A stretch of DNA of 64,000 nucleotides from Massilia sp. TS11 (GTDB taxonomy: Bacteria > Pseudomonadota > Gammaproteobacteria > Burkholderiales > Burkholderiaceae_D): positions 434,001-498,000 of the forward strand of contig NZ_JAKLTS010000002.1 of the NCBI RefSeq assembly GCF_022012445.1, written 5' to 3'. The notes under the pieces were generated by a model, which was given only the letters and a program-made list of their open reading frames with translations, had not been told where the DNA came from and searched no databases. Below are positions 9,606-18,421 of this stretch, piece by piece; the first letter of the stretch is position 1, and every line of letters begins with the position of its first letter. The translations under genes were made by a program, and so were the position numbers.

Positions 9606-10067
9606 TCAGCCGCCGGTGGCGCGGTTGCTGGTCTGCTCGCCCGGTTTGCGCTCCTTGCGCCATTGGGCCAGCGTGAGCGGCTTCTCGGTGGCGAAGTCCA
9701 TCACCAGGATGCTGCCGTCCTCGACGTCGACGAGGAAGTCCTCGAGCCGGCGCGCGGCGTCCGGCCCGTTCTCGGCAAAACTCAATTGATAGTAGCTGCG
9801 CCCGTCGATGCTGGTCGGCTTGGGGTCGAACTCGATGACGGCGCCGTGCAGGCGGCCGCCCGATTCCTTCTCGATGCGGTCGGCCCAGGCCTTGAGCTCG
9901 GGCAGGGCGCTGACCGCGGCGATGGCCTGGGCGCGCGTCGGCCGCGCCGCCAGCGCCGCGCTGGCGCGCGTGCTGGCGCTGGGTGGCGCCGAGGCGGGCG
10001 GCGTGGCCGCCGGCTGGCAGGCGGCCAGCAGGGCCGCCAGGGACATCGTCAGACCTGCGCGCTTCAT
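9606..10067 (-). CDS. Small lipoprotein of unknown function
   Basis: A 153-residue protein starting MKRAGLTMSLAALLAACQP. LLAAC is a good lipobox, so the mature protein should be lipidated at Cys17. An Ala/Pro/Ser-rich linker is followed by one compact domain of about 100 residues. That domain includes RSYYQLSFAEN and RRLEDFLVDVEDGSILVMD, a strand-rich pattern that recalls PepSY-like or inhibitor-like domains, but I do not recognise a family with confidence. The start has CGCCTCCC-side purines (GGGAGG) just upstream on the minus strand. It lies downstream of the GH105 gene on the same strand with a 59-base gap and may share its transcript. Confidence 0.75.
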   Translation of the reverse strand: MKRAGLTMSLAALLAACQPAATPPASAPPSASTRASAALAARPTRAQAIAAVSALPELKAWADRIEKESGGRLHGAVIEFDPKPTSIDGRSYYQLSFAENGPDAARRLEDFLVDVEDGSILVMDFATEKPLTLAQWRKERKPGEQTSNRATGG

Positions 10068-10126
10068 GTTCGCCTCCCTATGGACTGAGCCAGATGGTAA
10101 GCCAAGCGCGCCCACAAATGAAGGCC

Positions 10127-11527
10127 TCAGTGGTGTTCGCGGTAATTGGTCTGCGCGCCCTTGGGCATGTAGTGGTAGGTGCGCACCTTGTATTCGACCG
10201 TGATGGCCGGGTTGGTCAGCAGGCGGATCATCTCGGCGCCGGCCAGCAGCGTGGGGCCGTAGCCGTGCAGGGCGTGCACGCTGGTCGGGCGATTGTAGTA
10301 GTAGGTCTGGTCGCTGGCGAAGGTGGTGCCGACGCAGGTGCCTTCCACCTGGCCCTGGGCGTTGATGCGCGCCGACAGGCCGTTCCAGCCCGCCTGGGCG
10401 ATGGCGCCATAGGTGGTCGGACTGATCCAGCCCTCGTTGATGGCGTGCGCGATCACATAGGTGAACATCGCGCTGGCCGAGGTTTCGAGGTAGGAGTCGC
10501 TGCGGTCGATCATCTGGTGCCACAGGCCGGCGCCGGACTGGCGCTCGGCGATGCCCTTGATCGCCTTTTTCAGCTGGGCGAGCACCAGCGGGTAGCCGGG
10601 GTGCTCCTTGGGCAGCACGTCGAGCAGGTCGGACATGGCCAGCACCGCCCAGCCGTTCGAGCGCGCCCAGTAGAAGCGCGGCGCGTCCGGATGGTTGGCG
10701 TTCCAGCCGTGGGTGTAGAGGCCAAGCTGCTCGTTGAACAGATAGCGCGACAGGTTCAGCGCGTTCTTCACGGCGTCGTCGAAGTAGCGCTTGTCGCCGG
10801 TGGCGCGGCCGGTTTCGGCCAGCGCCGGGATGCCCATGTAGAAGTCGTCGCCCCACAGTGACCAGGCCTGCGGGCGGTTGCGCGCCAGCGTCCCGTCGGG
10901 CAGGCGCACCTGCTTGTTGGCCACCCAGTCCTGACAGGTGGCGATGATCGGCGCGAGGTCGGGGCCGATCTGCTGCAGACGCGCGCGCATCATGGCCGCG
11001 CACATGGAGCCGGCGTCGTCGAGCGAGCGCGGGTCGAGGAAGCGCGAGAAGCTGTTATTCCGTTCGAGCTTGAACTGCTGCTCCTGGCGCTGGAAGTAGG
11101 GGTACATCTGGCCGAAGAAATGGAGGTGGCGCTCGGTCATGGCCGTGAAGCTGGCCTGGCCGGTCACCTGGCGTGCCTTCATCAGACCCGCATGGACGAC
11201 GCCCATTTCGTAGACCATGATGCCGAAGTCGCCCTTGGCCGGCTCGATGATGGCGTCCGCCACCGGGGTGCGCAGGTCGGTGATGGGCTGGCCGCTCTTC
11301 TTGCTGATGACGCGGGTCGGTGTCACGCTGTCCAGATAGGCGCGGATGCGCTCGAGCGAGGCCGTGATCTCGGCCACCTGGGGCAGCTTGTAGGGAATCG
11401 GATAGCTGCCTTCGCCCGCGTCATTGCTGCTCTTGTTGTCCGGGTTGCGGTAGGGCCCCTCGGCCCAGGTGCTGGCAGTGGTCAGGGCCAGCAGCGCGGC
11501 CAGCGAGAAGGTGAGTACGGGTTTCAA
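10127..11527 (-). CDS. GH105 unsaturated rhamnogalacturonyl hydrolase, secreted
   Basis: A 466-residue protein with a signal peptide ending near STWAEG. Family GH105/GH88 features are present: WGDDFYMGIPALAE, carrying the catalytic Asp region, and FYWARSNGWAVLAM, the WxRxNGW signature. The family removes the unsaturated uronate from the non-reducing end of rhamnogalacturonan fragments made by lyases. The apparent start codon is TTG, supported by AAAGGA five bases upstream; no ATG in this frame precedes the signal peptide. Upstream lie two palindromes of the TGGT-ACCA type that match sites at the GntR gene and in garD, so it probably belongs to the pectin regulon although it is 7 kb from the main locus. 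No pectate or rhamnogalacturonan lyase is in the window. Confidence 0.9.
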   Translation of the reverse strand: MKPVLTFSLAALLALTTASTWAEGPYRNPDNKSSNDAGEGSYPIPYKLPQVAEITASLERIRAYLDSVTPTRVISKKSGQPITDLRTPVADAIIEPAKGDFGIMVYEMGVVHAGLMKARQVTGQASFTAMTERHLHFFGQMYPYFQRQEQQFKLERNNSFSRFLDPRSLDDAGSMCAAMMRARLQQIGPDLAPIIATCQDWVANKQVRLPDGTLARNRPQAWSLWGDDFYMGIPALAETGRATGDKRYFDDAVKNALNLSRYLFNEQLGLYTHGWNANHPDAPRFYWARSNGWAVLAMSDLLDVLPKEHPGYPLVLAQLKKAIKGIAERQSGAGLWHQMIDRSDSYLETSASAMFTYVIAHAINEGWISPTTYGAIAQAGWNGLSARINAQGQVEGTCVGTTFASDQTYYYNRPTSVHALHGYGPTLLAGAEMIRLLTNPAITVEYKVRTYHYMPKGAQTNYREHH

Positions 11528-11566
11528 GGCAATCCTTTGCGGCGTGGTCGGAGCAGAGTGAAAAAT

Positions 11567-11601
11567 TGGTAGACCAGATACTAAAGTGGTTAGACCACTT
11601 T
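11567..11601. promoter_or_regulatory. Putative GntR/FadR-type operators upstream of the GH105 gene
   Basis: Two sites lie 40 to 74 bases upstream of the GH105 start: TGGTAGACCA (11567-11576) and AAAGTGGTTAGACCACTTT (11583-11601). The second has perfect 8-base arms around a 3-base centre. TGGT-N2/3-ACCA is the general form known for FadR-subfamily GntR repressors such as UxuR, ExuR and PdhR. The left arm AAAGTGGT recurs exactly at 27336 beside the GntR gene of this window. That this GntR protein binds here is inference. Confidence 0.65.
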
Positions 11602-11639
11602 ATCAAGCTGCTTTGCAGCATCCGCATCAATGGAAGCCT

Positions 11640-11678
11640 GAAAAAAACAAAGCCCGCAAGGCCGGAGCCTTGCGGGCT
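11640..11678 (-). terminator. Rho-independent terminator of groES-groEL
   Basis: Perfect 12-base arms (11651-11662 and 11667-11678, AGCCCGCAAGGC) enclose a CGGA loop. On the minus strand the hairpin is followed by TTTGTTTTTTT. It begins about 40 bases after the groEL stop. This is one of the clearest terminators in the window. Confidence 0.92.
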
Positions 11679-11718
11679 GTTGCGGCTGGCCCCAAGCGGG
11701 GCCTGGGGCGCAGCGCAA

Positions 11719-13380
<1,662 letters not shown>

Positions 13381-13396
13381 CTAGTGGGGAATTCGA

Positions 13397-13687
13397 TTAC
13401 TGGGCCACCACGGCCATGATGTCTTCTTCGCGCATGACGAGCAGTTCCTCGCCATTGACCTTGACGGCCTGACCCGAATATTTACCGAACAGCACGCGGT
13501 CGCCGACTTTCACTTCCAGCGGACGCACGCTGCCGTTTTCCAGGATTTTGCCGTTGCCAACAGCCAGTACCTGACCCTGGTCCGGCTTCTCGGCGGCGGC
13601 ATCGGGGATGATCAGGCCGGAGGCGGTTTTGGTTTCCTGGTCGAGGCGCTTCACGATCACGCGGTCGTGCAGGGGGCGAAGGTTCAT
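13397..13687 (-). CDS. groS: Co-chaperonin GroES
   Basis: A 96-residue protein starting [20 protein letters not shown], with the GroES mobile-loop region following ([15 protein letters not shown]). The start at 13687 is favoured over upstream in-frame ATGs because AAGGAG lies just before it and because the family begins [10 protein letters not shown]. It caps GroEL rings. It is the first gene of the groESL operon. Confidence 0.99.
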   Translation of the reverse strand: MNLRPLHDRVIVKRLDQETKTASGLIIPDAAAEKPDQGQVLAVGNGKILENGSVRPLEVKVGDRVLFGKYSGQAVKVNGEELLVMREEDIMAVVAQ

Positions 13688-13736
13688 ACAAAACTCCTTG
13701 TCAATCAATGATTTGTGATTAGTTGGCAATATGTTG

Positions 13737-13763
13737 TTAGCACTCTCGCCTAACGAGTGCTAA
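13737..13763. promoter_or_regulatory. CIRCE operator (HrcA-binding site)
   Basis: TTAGCACTC (13737-13745), nine bases, then GAGTGCTAA (13755-13763): an exact match to the CIRCE consensus. It lies 49 bases upstream of groES, immediately after the -10 element. In bacteria with this element HrcA represses groESL until heat stress; hrcA itself is not in the window. Confidence 0.98.
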
Positions 13764-13791
13764 TTATAGGGACGGGTTCCGCGCTTTTCAA
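13763..13791 (-). promoter_or_regulatory. Sigma-70 promoter of groESL
   Basis: On the minus strand TTGAAA (13791-13786), a 17-base spacer and a perfect TATAAT (13768-13763). The -10 box abuts CIRCE, so bound HrcA would cover the transcription start. Confidence 0.85.
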
Positions 13792-13901
13792 GGCATGCCG
13801 TTTGCGCGAGCGCAGGATCGGGGCCGGCCGGGTATGTTTAGGGGCATTACTCAGTCAATTGCGCACCGGACATGCTTCACAAGTGTTACAAATTGTGGGT
13901 T

Positions 13902-13940
13902 TTTGTGTGCATACACAAATTTATTTGTTCTAATAAGAAC
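13902..13940. promoter_or_regulatory. Two palindromes in an AT-rich leader before the tlpA-like gene
   Basis: TTTGTGTGCATACACAAA (13902-13919) has perfect 7-base arms. GTTCTAATAAGAAC (13927-13940) has 5-base arms around AATA. They sit in a markedly AT-rich stretch 24 to 62 bases upstream of the start codon of the tlpA/DUF4266/DUF3570/apbE cluster. I do not recognise the regulator. Confidence 0.5.
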
Positions 13941-13963
13941 CTTACTGAGCAAAGGGGATGTTC

Positions 13964-14467
13964 ATGCCGTGTGTTGTCTCCCGCATCTTTCTGGCTGGCG
14001 CCATGCTGGCCGGCCTCAGCGCTCCGGCGCTGGCCCTGCAGCCGGGCGCCGCGGCGCCGAATCTGGAGCTGGCGGCCGACAGCGGCCCGTTTCAGCTCGA
14101 GGCTTACCGCGGCAAGCTTGTGTATCTGGATTTCTGGGCCTCGTGGTGCGGCCCCTGCAAGCAGTCCTTCCCCTGGATGAATGCGATGCAGGCCAAGTAC
14201 GCCGACAAGGGCCTGGTGGTGGTGGCCGTGAATGTCGACACGGCGCGCGCCGATGCGGAGCGCTTTCTGAAGGCGGTGCCGGCGCAATTCAAGATCGCCT
14301 ACGATCCCAAGGGCCAGGCGGCCCAGCAATATGCGATCAAGGGCATGCCCAGTTCGATCCTGATCGGCCGCGACGGCAAGGTGCTGTCCGTGCATGCCGG
14401 TTTCAATCCCGGCGCGCGCGAGCAGCTCGAACGCGCGCTCGAAGCGGCACTCGGAGGCCAGCCATGA
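13964..14467 (+). CDS. TlpA-like periplasmic thioredoxin
   Basis: A 167-residue protein with an N-terminal signal sequence (hydrophobic SRIFLAGAMLAGLSAPALA) and a thioredoxin fold carrying WCGPCK at about residues 61-66. It also has the cis-Pro segment IKGMPSSILI. TlpA/ResA-type proteins reduce or shuffle disulfides outside the cytoplasm, often for cytochrome or copper-protein assembly. ATG 13964 is preferred to 13958 because AAAGGGG then lies at six bases rather than zero. Its TGA overlaps the ATG of the DUF4266 gene, so the two are translationally coupled. It is the first gene of a cluster with DUF4266, DUF3570 and ApbE, which suggests redox maturation of a surface or periplasmic component. 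Confidence 0.88.
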   Translation: MPCVVSRIFLAGAMLAGLSAPALALQPGAAAPNLELAADSGPFQLEAYRGKLVYLDFWASWCGPCKQSFPWMNAMQAKYADKGLVVVAVNVDTARADAERFLKAVPAQFKIAYDPKGQAAQQYAIKGMPSSILIGRDGKVLSVHAGFNPGAREQLERALEAALGGQP

Positions 14468-14688
14468 ATCTGAAACGCACCCCGCTGGTCCTGGCCTTGG
14501 GCGCGGCCCTGGCCGGCTGCGGCACGCTGGAACCGGTCCAGCCCTGGCAGAAGGGCATCCTGTCCAAGCCCGAGATGCGCTTCGCCGGCGACCGTCTCGA
14601 GCAGACCTTCAATGAACACATCTACGCCAGCCGCGAGGGCGCCTCGGGCGGCAACGGCGCCAATGGCGGCGGCTGCGGCTGTTATTAA
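14464..14688 (+). CDS. DUF4266-type small lipoprotein with Gly/Cys-rich C terminus
   Basis: A 74-residue protein. The N terminus is a lipoprotein signal with lipobox LAGC, Cys at residue 20. VQPWQKGILSKPEM and the Gly-rich tail ending GGGCGCY are the marks by which I recognise DUF4266. Two cysteines close to the end (CGC) may be a redox or metal site. It overlaps the thioredoxin stop by ATGA and is followed 12 bases later by DUF3570. No function is established to my knowledge; constant linkage with DUF3570, a thioredoxin and ApbE is the only lead. The EGASGG stretch is only weakly like a flavinylation motif. Confidence 0.82.
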   Translation: MNLKRTPLVLALGAALAGCGTLEPVQPWQKGILSKPEMRFAGDRLEQTFNEHIYASREGASGGNGANGGGCGCY

Positions 14689-14700
14689 GGAGACGCGCGC

Positions 14701-15801
14701 ATGAGCACAGCCACGCGCCTGATGGCCGCCGCCCTGGCCCTGTCGGCCCCCGTCCTGGCCCAGGCCGAAGCGGCGCCGGAGTCGGCCAGCATCGGCATCA
14801 AATACCTGAACTACCAGGACCGCCAGCCCGGGGTCGACCGCATCAAGGTCACCGCGCCCGCGGTCGACCTGCTGCTGCCGTTTGCCGGTAACTGGAGCTT
14901 CAATGCCTCGCACGTGGTCGACACGATTTCGGGCGCGTCGCCGGCCTACCATACCGAGGCCCTGAGCAAGCTCGAAGACAAGCGCCACGGCACCGACATC
15001 GGCCTGGCGCGCTACAGCGACAATGCCACCCTCAATCTCGGGCTGTCCTACTCGCAGGAGCACGACTACGTCTCGCGCGGCCTCTCGGCCGGCATCGCGC
15101 TCGAATCCGAGGACAAGAACACCACCTGGACCTACGGCGTCAACTACCTGCGCGACACCATCGATCCCTCGAACCACGTTGTCATCGGCGAGCGCAAACG
15201 CACGGTCGACCTGGCCGCCGGCGTGACCCAGGTGCTGACCCAGGCCGACATCGCCCAGGTGGTGCTCGGCTACTCGCGCGGACGCGGCTACTACTCCGAT
15301 CCGTACAAGGTGTTCGACGAACGCCCGCAGGAGCGCGACCACTTCACCGTGCTGCTGCGCTGGAATCACCATATCAGCAGCCTGGGCGCCACCAGCCGCC
15401 TGGCCTACCGCTTCTATCGCGACACCTTCGGCATCCAGGCCCATACCGTCACGGCCGAATGGGTGCAGCCCTTCGGCGAAGGCTGGACCCTGACGCCGAG
15501 CGTGCGCCTGTACACCCAGACGGCGGCCGACTTCTACGTCGAGCACGACACGCGCATGGACCCGTTCCCGACCAATCCGCCGCCCGGAGCGCGCTACTAC
15601 ACGGAGGAGCAGCGCCTGTCGGCCTATGGCGGACGCACCTTCGGCTTCAAGCTGGCCAAGCAGGTGGGCGCCTGGACGCTCGACCTCAAGCTCGAGGACT
15701 ACCGCCAGCGCGCCGCCTGGACCTGGTTCGGCAGCGGCAGCCGGAATCTGGCCCCGTTCAGCGCGCGCATGCTGCAGGCCGGCGCCAGCTACCAGTTCTA
15801 G
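14701..15801 (+). CDS. DUF3570 protein, predicted outer-membrane beta-barrel
   Basis: A 366-residue protein with a signal peptide (cleavage near AQAEA). The remainder alternates short amphipathic strands rich in Tyr, Trp and Arg and ends in ASYQF, so the last residue is Phe, as in outer-membrane barrels. The N-terminal part (IGIKYLNYQDRQPGVDRIKV) matches my recollection of DUF3570. It lies between DUF4266 and ApbE with gaps of 12 and 10 bases. It is likely an outer-membrane component of the cluster; its cargo or role is unknown. Confidence 0.82.
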   Translation: MSTATRLMAAALALSAPVLAQAEAAPESASIGIKYLNYQDRQPGVDRIKVTAPAVDLLLPFAGNWSFNASHVVDTISGASPAYHTEALSKLEDKRHGTDIGLARYSDNATLNLGLSYSQEHDYVSRGLSAGIALESEDKNTTWTYGVNYLRDTIDPSNHVVIGERKRTVDLAAGVTQVLTQADIAQVVLGYSRGRGYYSDPYKVFDERPQERDHFTVLLRWNHHISSLGATSRLAYRFYRDTFGIQAHTVTAEWVQPFGEGWTLTPSVRLYTQTAADFYVEHDTRMDPFPTNPPPGARYYTEEQRLSAYGGRTFGFKLAKQVGAWTLDLKLEDYRQRAAWTWFGSGSRNLAPFSARMLQAGASYQF

Positions 15802-15811
15802 GACCGCCGCG

Positions 15812-16726
15812 ATGCAGGTCTACCGCCTTCCGTTTCGCGCCATGGGCAGCGTGTGCGAAGTCGTGCTGGCGGCCGCGGATGAAGCCAGCGCCAATGCGCA
15901 CGGCGGGGCCGCCATCGCCGAAGTGCAGCGCATCGAAGCCAAGTACTCGCGCTACCGCGACGACAGCATCATCGCGCGCCTGAACGCGGGCGCGGGCGGC
16001 GCGCCGATCAGCTGCGACGCCGAGACCCTGGCCCTGCTCGATTTCGCCCAGCAGCTGTACCGCGAAAGCGGCGGCCTGTTCGACATCACCTCGGGCGTGC
16101 TGCGCAAGGCCTGGGACTTTCGCCAGCGGTGCGTGCCCGCGCCCGGCGCCCTGGCCGCCTGCGTGGCCGCCATCGGCTGGGCGCGGGTGGAGCGCGACGG
16201 CGCCCAGGTGCGCCTGCCGCAGGCCGGCATGGAGCTCGACTTCGGCGGCTTCGGCAAAGAGTACGCGGCCGACCGCGGCGGCGAACAGCTGCTGGCGCAG
16301 GGTGTGCGCCACGGGTATGTGAATCTGGCGGGCGATATCCGCGTGATCGGCCCCAAGCCCGATGGCAGCCCCTGGACCATCGGCATCCAGCATCCGCGCC
16401 GGCAGGACGCCATGCTGGCCGCCATCCCGTTGCTGCAGGGCGCGCTCGCCACCAGCGGCGACTACGAACGATTCATCGAAGTCGGCGGCCAGCGCCATTG
16501 CCACATCCTCGATCCGCGCACGGGCCACAGCGTGCGTTACTGGCGCTCGGTGAGCGTGCTGGCGCCGCAGGCGATTGTGGCCGGCGCGGTCAGTACCATC
16601 GCCATGCTGCAGCAGGAATCCGGCCTGGACTTCCTGCGCGCCAGCGGTTTCGATTTTCTCGCCATGGACCATAGCGGCGCCCTGTACCGGGCCGGGCCCG
16701 CGCCGTCCCAGACCCACCCAGCCTAG
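15812..16726 (+). CDS. apbE: FAD:protein FMN transferase (ApbE family)
   Basis: A 304-residue protein. ApbE features include FRAMGSVCEVVL near the start, the LDFGGFGKEYAADR segment, GYVNLAGDIRVIG and HCHILDPRTGHSV. The family transfers FMN from FAD to Ser or Thr of target proteins in the periplasm. This protein lacks an obvious signal peptide from the chosen ATG, so either it is cytoplasmic or it starts differently; an in-frame extension upstream overlaps DUF3570 and looks non-coding. No classical FMN-acceptor domain (FMN_bind, NqrB/C) is in the window, so its substrate is unclear and may lie in this cluster. Confidence 0.9.
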   Translation: MQVYRLPFRAMGSVCEVVLAAADEASANAHGGAAIAEVQRIEAKYSRYRDDSIIARLNAGAGGAPISCDAETLALLDFAQQLYRESGGLFDITSGVLRKAWDFRQRCVPAPGALAACVAAIGWARVERDGAQVRLPQAGMELDFGGFGKEYAADRGGEQLLAQGVRHGYVNLAGDIRVIGPKPDGSPWTIGIQHPRRQDAMLAAIPLLQGALATSGDYERFIEVGGQRHCHILDPRTGHSVRYWRSVSVLAPQAIVAGAVSTIAMLQQESGLDFLRASGFDFLAMDHSGALYRAGPAPSQTHPA

Positions 16727-16738
16727 CAGGAGCTTCAT

Positions 16739-18286
16739 ATGGCCATCGCCACCTACACCGGTACCTCCGGCAACGATTCCTGGACCGTGGTCCAGGGCGG
16801 CAGCTTCATTCTCGATGGCGGCGACGGCGTCGACACACTGAGCCTCGGCACCTCGCTGCGCTCGCAGTACACGATCAAGCTCAATGCCGACGGCACGATC
16901 AGCCTCGATACCGTGTCCGGTGCCAGCCAGGCCCTGCACGCGACGCTGAAGAACATGGAGATCCTGACCTTCAACAGCGGGCGCGATGTGCTCGACCTGC
17001 GCACCTATTTTGGCGACACCACGCCGCCGACCCTGAGCGGTAGCACGCCCGCCAGCGGCGGCTTGAACGTGGCGCTGGGCGCGAATCTGACCCTGAGCTT
17101 CAGCGAGGCGATTGTGCTGGGCAGCGGCAGCATCGTGCTGAAGAACGCGGCCGGCCAGACCATCGAGAGCTACACGATCGGCAGCAGCGCCAATCTGAGC
17201 GTCAGCGGCAGCACCCTGACCGTGAATCCGAGCGCCGATCTGCAGCCCGGCACCAGCTACACCCTGAGCTGGTCGAGCGGGGCGGTGAAGGACGCCGCCG
17301 GCAATGCGCTCGCCAGCGGCAGCAGCATCAGCTTCAGCACCATCCCGGCCGACCATGCGCCGACCGGCAGCGTGAGCATCGCCGGCCAGGCCTATGTGGG
17401 CCAGACGCTGACGGCCTCGAATACGCTGGCCGATGTCGATGGCCTGGGCGCGATCAGCTACCAGTGGCTGTCCGACGGCCAGGCCATCAGCGGCGCCACC
17501 GGCGCCACGCTGGTGCTGGGCGCGGCCCAGGCCAACCACGCCATCAGCGTCGTCGCCAGCTATACCGACGCACTGGGCTACAAGGACAGCATGAGCAGCA
17601 GCGCCACCGCCCTGGTGGTCGCCGCCCTGGTGCCCGATGCGGCCAATAGCACGCTGCAGGGCACGAGCGGGAACGACGTGATGCTCGGCGACGCGCGCAA
17701 CAACAGCTTCGCCGGCAGCGCCGGCAAGGACAGCATCGACGGCGGGGCCGGTGTCGATACCCTGATTCTGCCGAACCCGCGCGCCAGCTACACAGTGAGC
17801 CAGAGCGCGGCAGGCCTGAGCATCAGCGATGCGGCGGGCAACCTGACCACGGCCACGAATATCGAGCGCATCAAGTTCGCCGATGTGAGCGTGGCCTACG
17901 ACATCAGCGGCAATGGCGGCGAGGTGTACCGCCTGTACCAGGCCGCCTTCAACCGCACGCCCGATGCCGGCGGCCTTGGCTACTGGATGAGCGCCCTCGA
18001 CAAAGGCGCGGCCCTGGTCGATATCGCCGCCGGTTTTGTGAGTTCGGCCGAATTCCAGTCGATGTACGGGGTGAATGCCACGAACACCAGCATCGTGACC
18101 ACGATGTACACGAATGTGCTGCACCGCGCGCCCGATGCGGGCGGCCTGGCTTTCTGGGTCAACGTGCTGGACTCGCACAACGGCACCGTGCCACAAGTGC
18201 TGGCGGCCTTCAGCGAAAGCCCCGAAAACCAGAGCGCCGTCGCCCTCGTGATCGGCAACGGCTTCCCCTACACTCCTTTTGCCTGA
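16739..18286 (+). CDS. Secreted Ig-like / RTX-like / DUF4214 protein
   Basis: A 515-residue protein without an N-terminal signal peptide and of low complexity (Ala, Gly, Ser, Thr, Asp). In order: an N-terminal repeat-like region with GNDSWTVV and ILDGGDGVDTLSL; a bacterial Ig-like domain of the SbsA type (about residues 95-200, DTTPPTLSGSTPASGG to SFST); a second Ig-like domain (about 205-300); an RTX-like calcium motif (LQGTSGNDVMLGD, KDSIDGGAGVDTL); and two DUF4214 units (FNRTPDAGGLGYW, LHRAPDAGGLAFW). This is typical of type I-secreted surface or S-layer-associated proteins. AGGAG precedes the start, 12 bases after apbE, so it may be co-transcribed with that cluster. Confidence 0.85.
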   Translation: MAIATYTGTSGNDSWTVVQGGSFILDGGDGVDTLSLGTSLRSQYTIKLNADGTISLDTVSGASQALHATLKNMEILTFNSGRDVLDLRTYFGDTTPPTLSGSTPASGGLNVALGANLTLSFSEAIVLGSGSIVLKNAAGQTIESYTIGSSANLSVSGSTLTVNPSADLQPGTSYTLSWSSGAVKDAAGNALASGSSISFSTIPADHAPTGSVSIAGQAYVGQTLTASNTLADVDGLGAISYQWLSDGQAISGATGATLVLGAAQANHAISVVASYTDALGYKDSMSSSATALVVAALVPDAANSTLQGTSGNDVMLGDARNNSFAGSAGKDSIDGGAGVDTLILPNPRASYTVSQSAAGLSISDAAGNLTTATNIERIKFADVSVAYDISGNGGEVYRLYQAAFNRTPDAGGLGYWMSALDKGAALVDIAAGFVSSAEFQSMYGVNATNTSIVTTMYTNVLHRAPDAGGLAFWVNVLDSHNGTVPQVLAAFSESPENQSAVALVIGNGFPYTPFA

Positions 18287-18352
18287 CAGATAAATCGGGG
18301 TCAGACCCCATTTTTCTCGGCGGATAAATGGGGTCTGACCCCGATTTATCTG
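18287..18352. repeat. Palindromic repeat copy 1 (GGGGTCAGACCCC family)
   Basis: Perfect 24-base arms (18287-18310 and 18329-18352) around an 18-base loop. Each arm holds the inner palindrome GGGGTCAGACCCC flanked by AT-rich bases. It begins at the first base after the DUF4214 stop codon and lies between convergent genes. It could act as a bidirectional terminator or be a REP-like mobile repeat. Other copies are at 29070, 51303 and 62801. Confidence 0.9.
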
Positions 18353-18421
18353 GGAAGAAAAAAAGGGCGGCACCGTGGTGCCGCCCCCCAAAGTGCGGGC
18401 CTTGCGGCCCGCGTGCCATGA

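Noticed and set aside
14640..14688. An ApbE flavinylation site in the DUF4266 tail (EGASGG)
   Set aside because: The usual motif has Asp at the start and Thr/Ser-Gly-Ala-Thr/Ser; this segment lacks the final Ala and Thr/Ser and, as far as I recall, other DUF4266 tails do not keep the Ser. It stays only as a speculative note.
15758..18391. An 877-codon minus-strand frame
   Set aside because: It is antisense to apbE and the DUF4214 gene, with no domain seen; it even runs through the repeat element.
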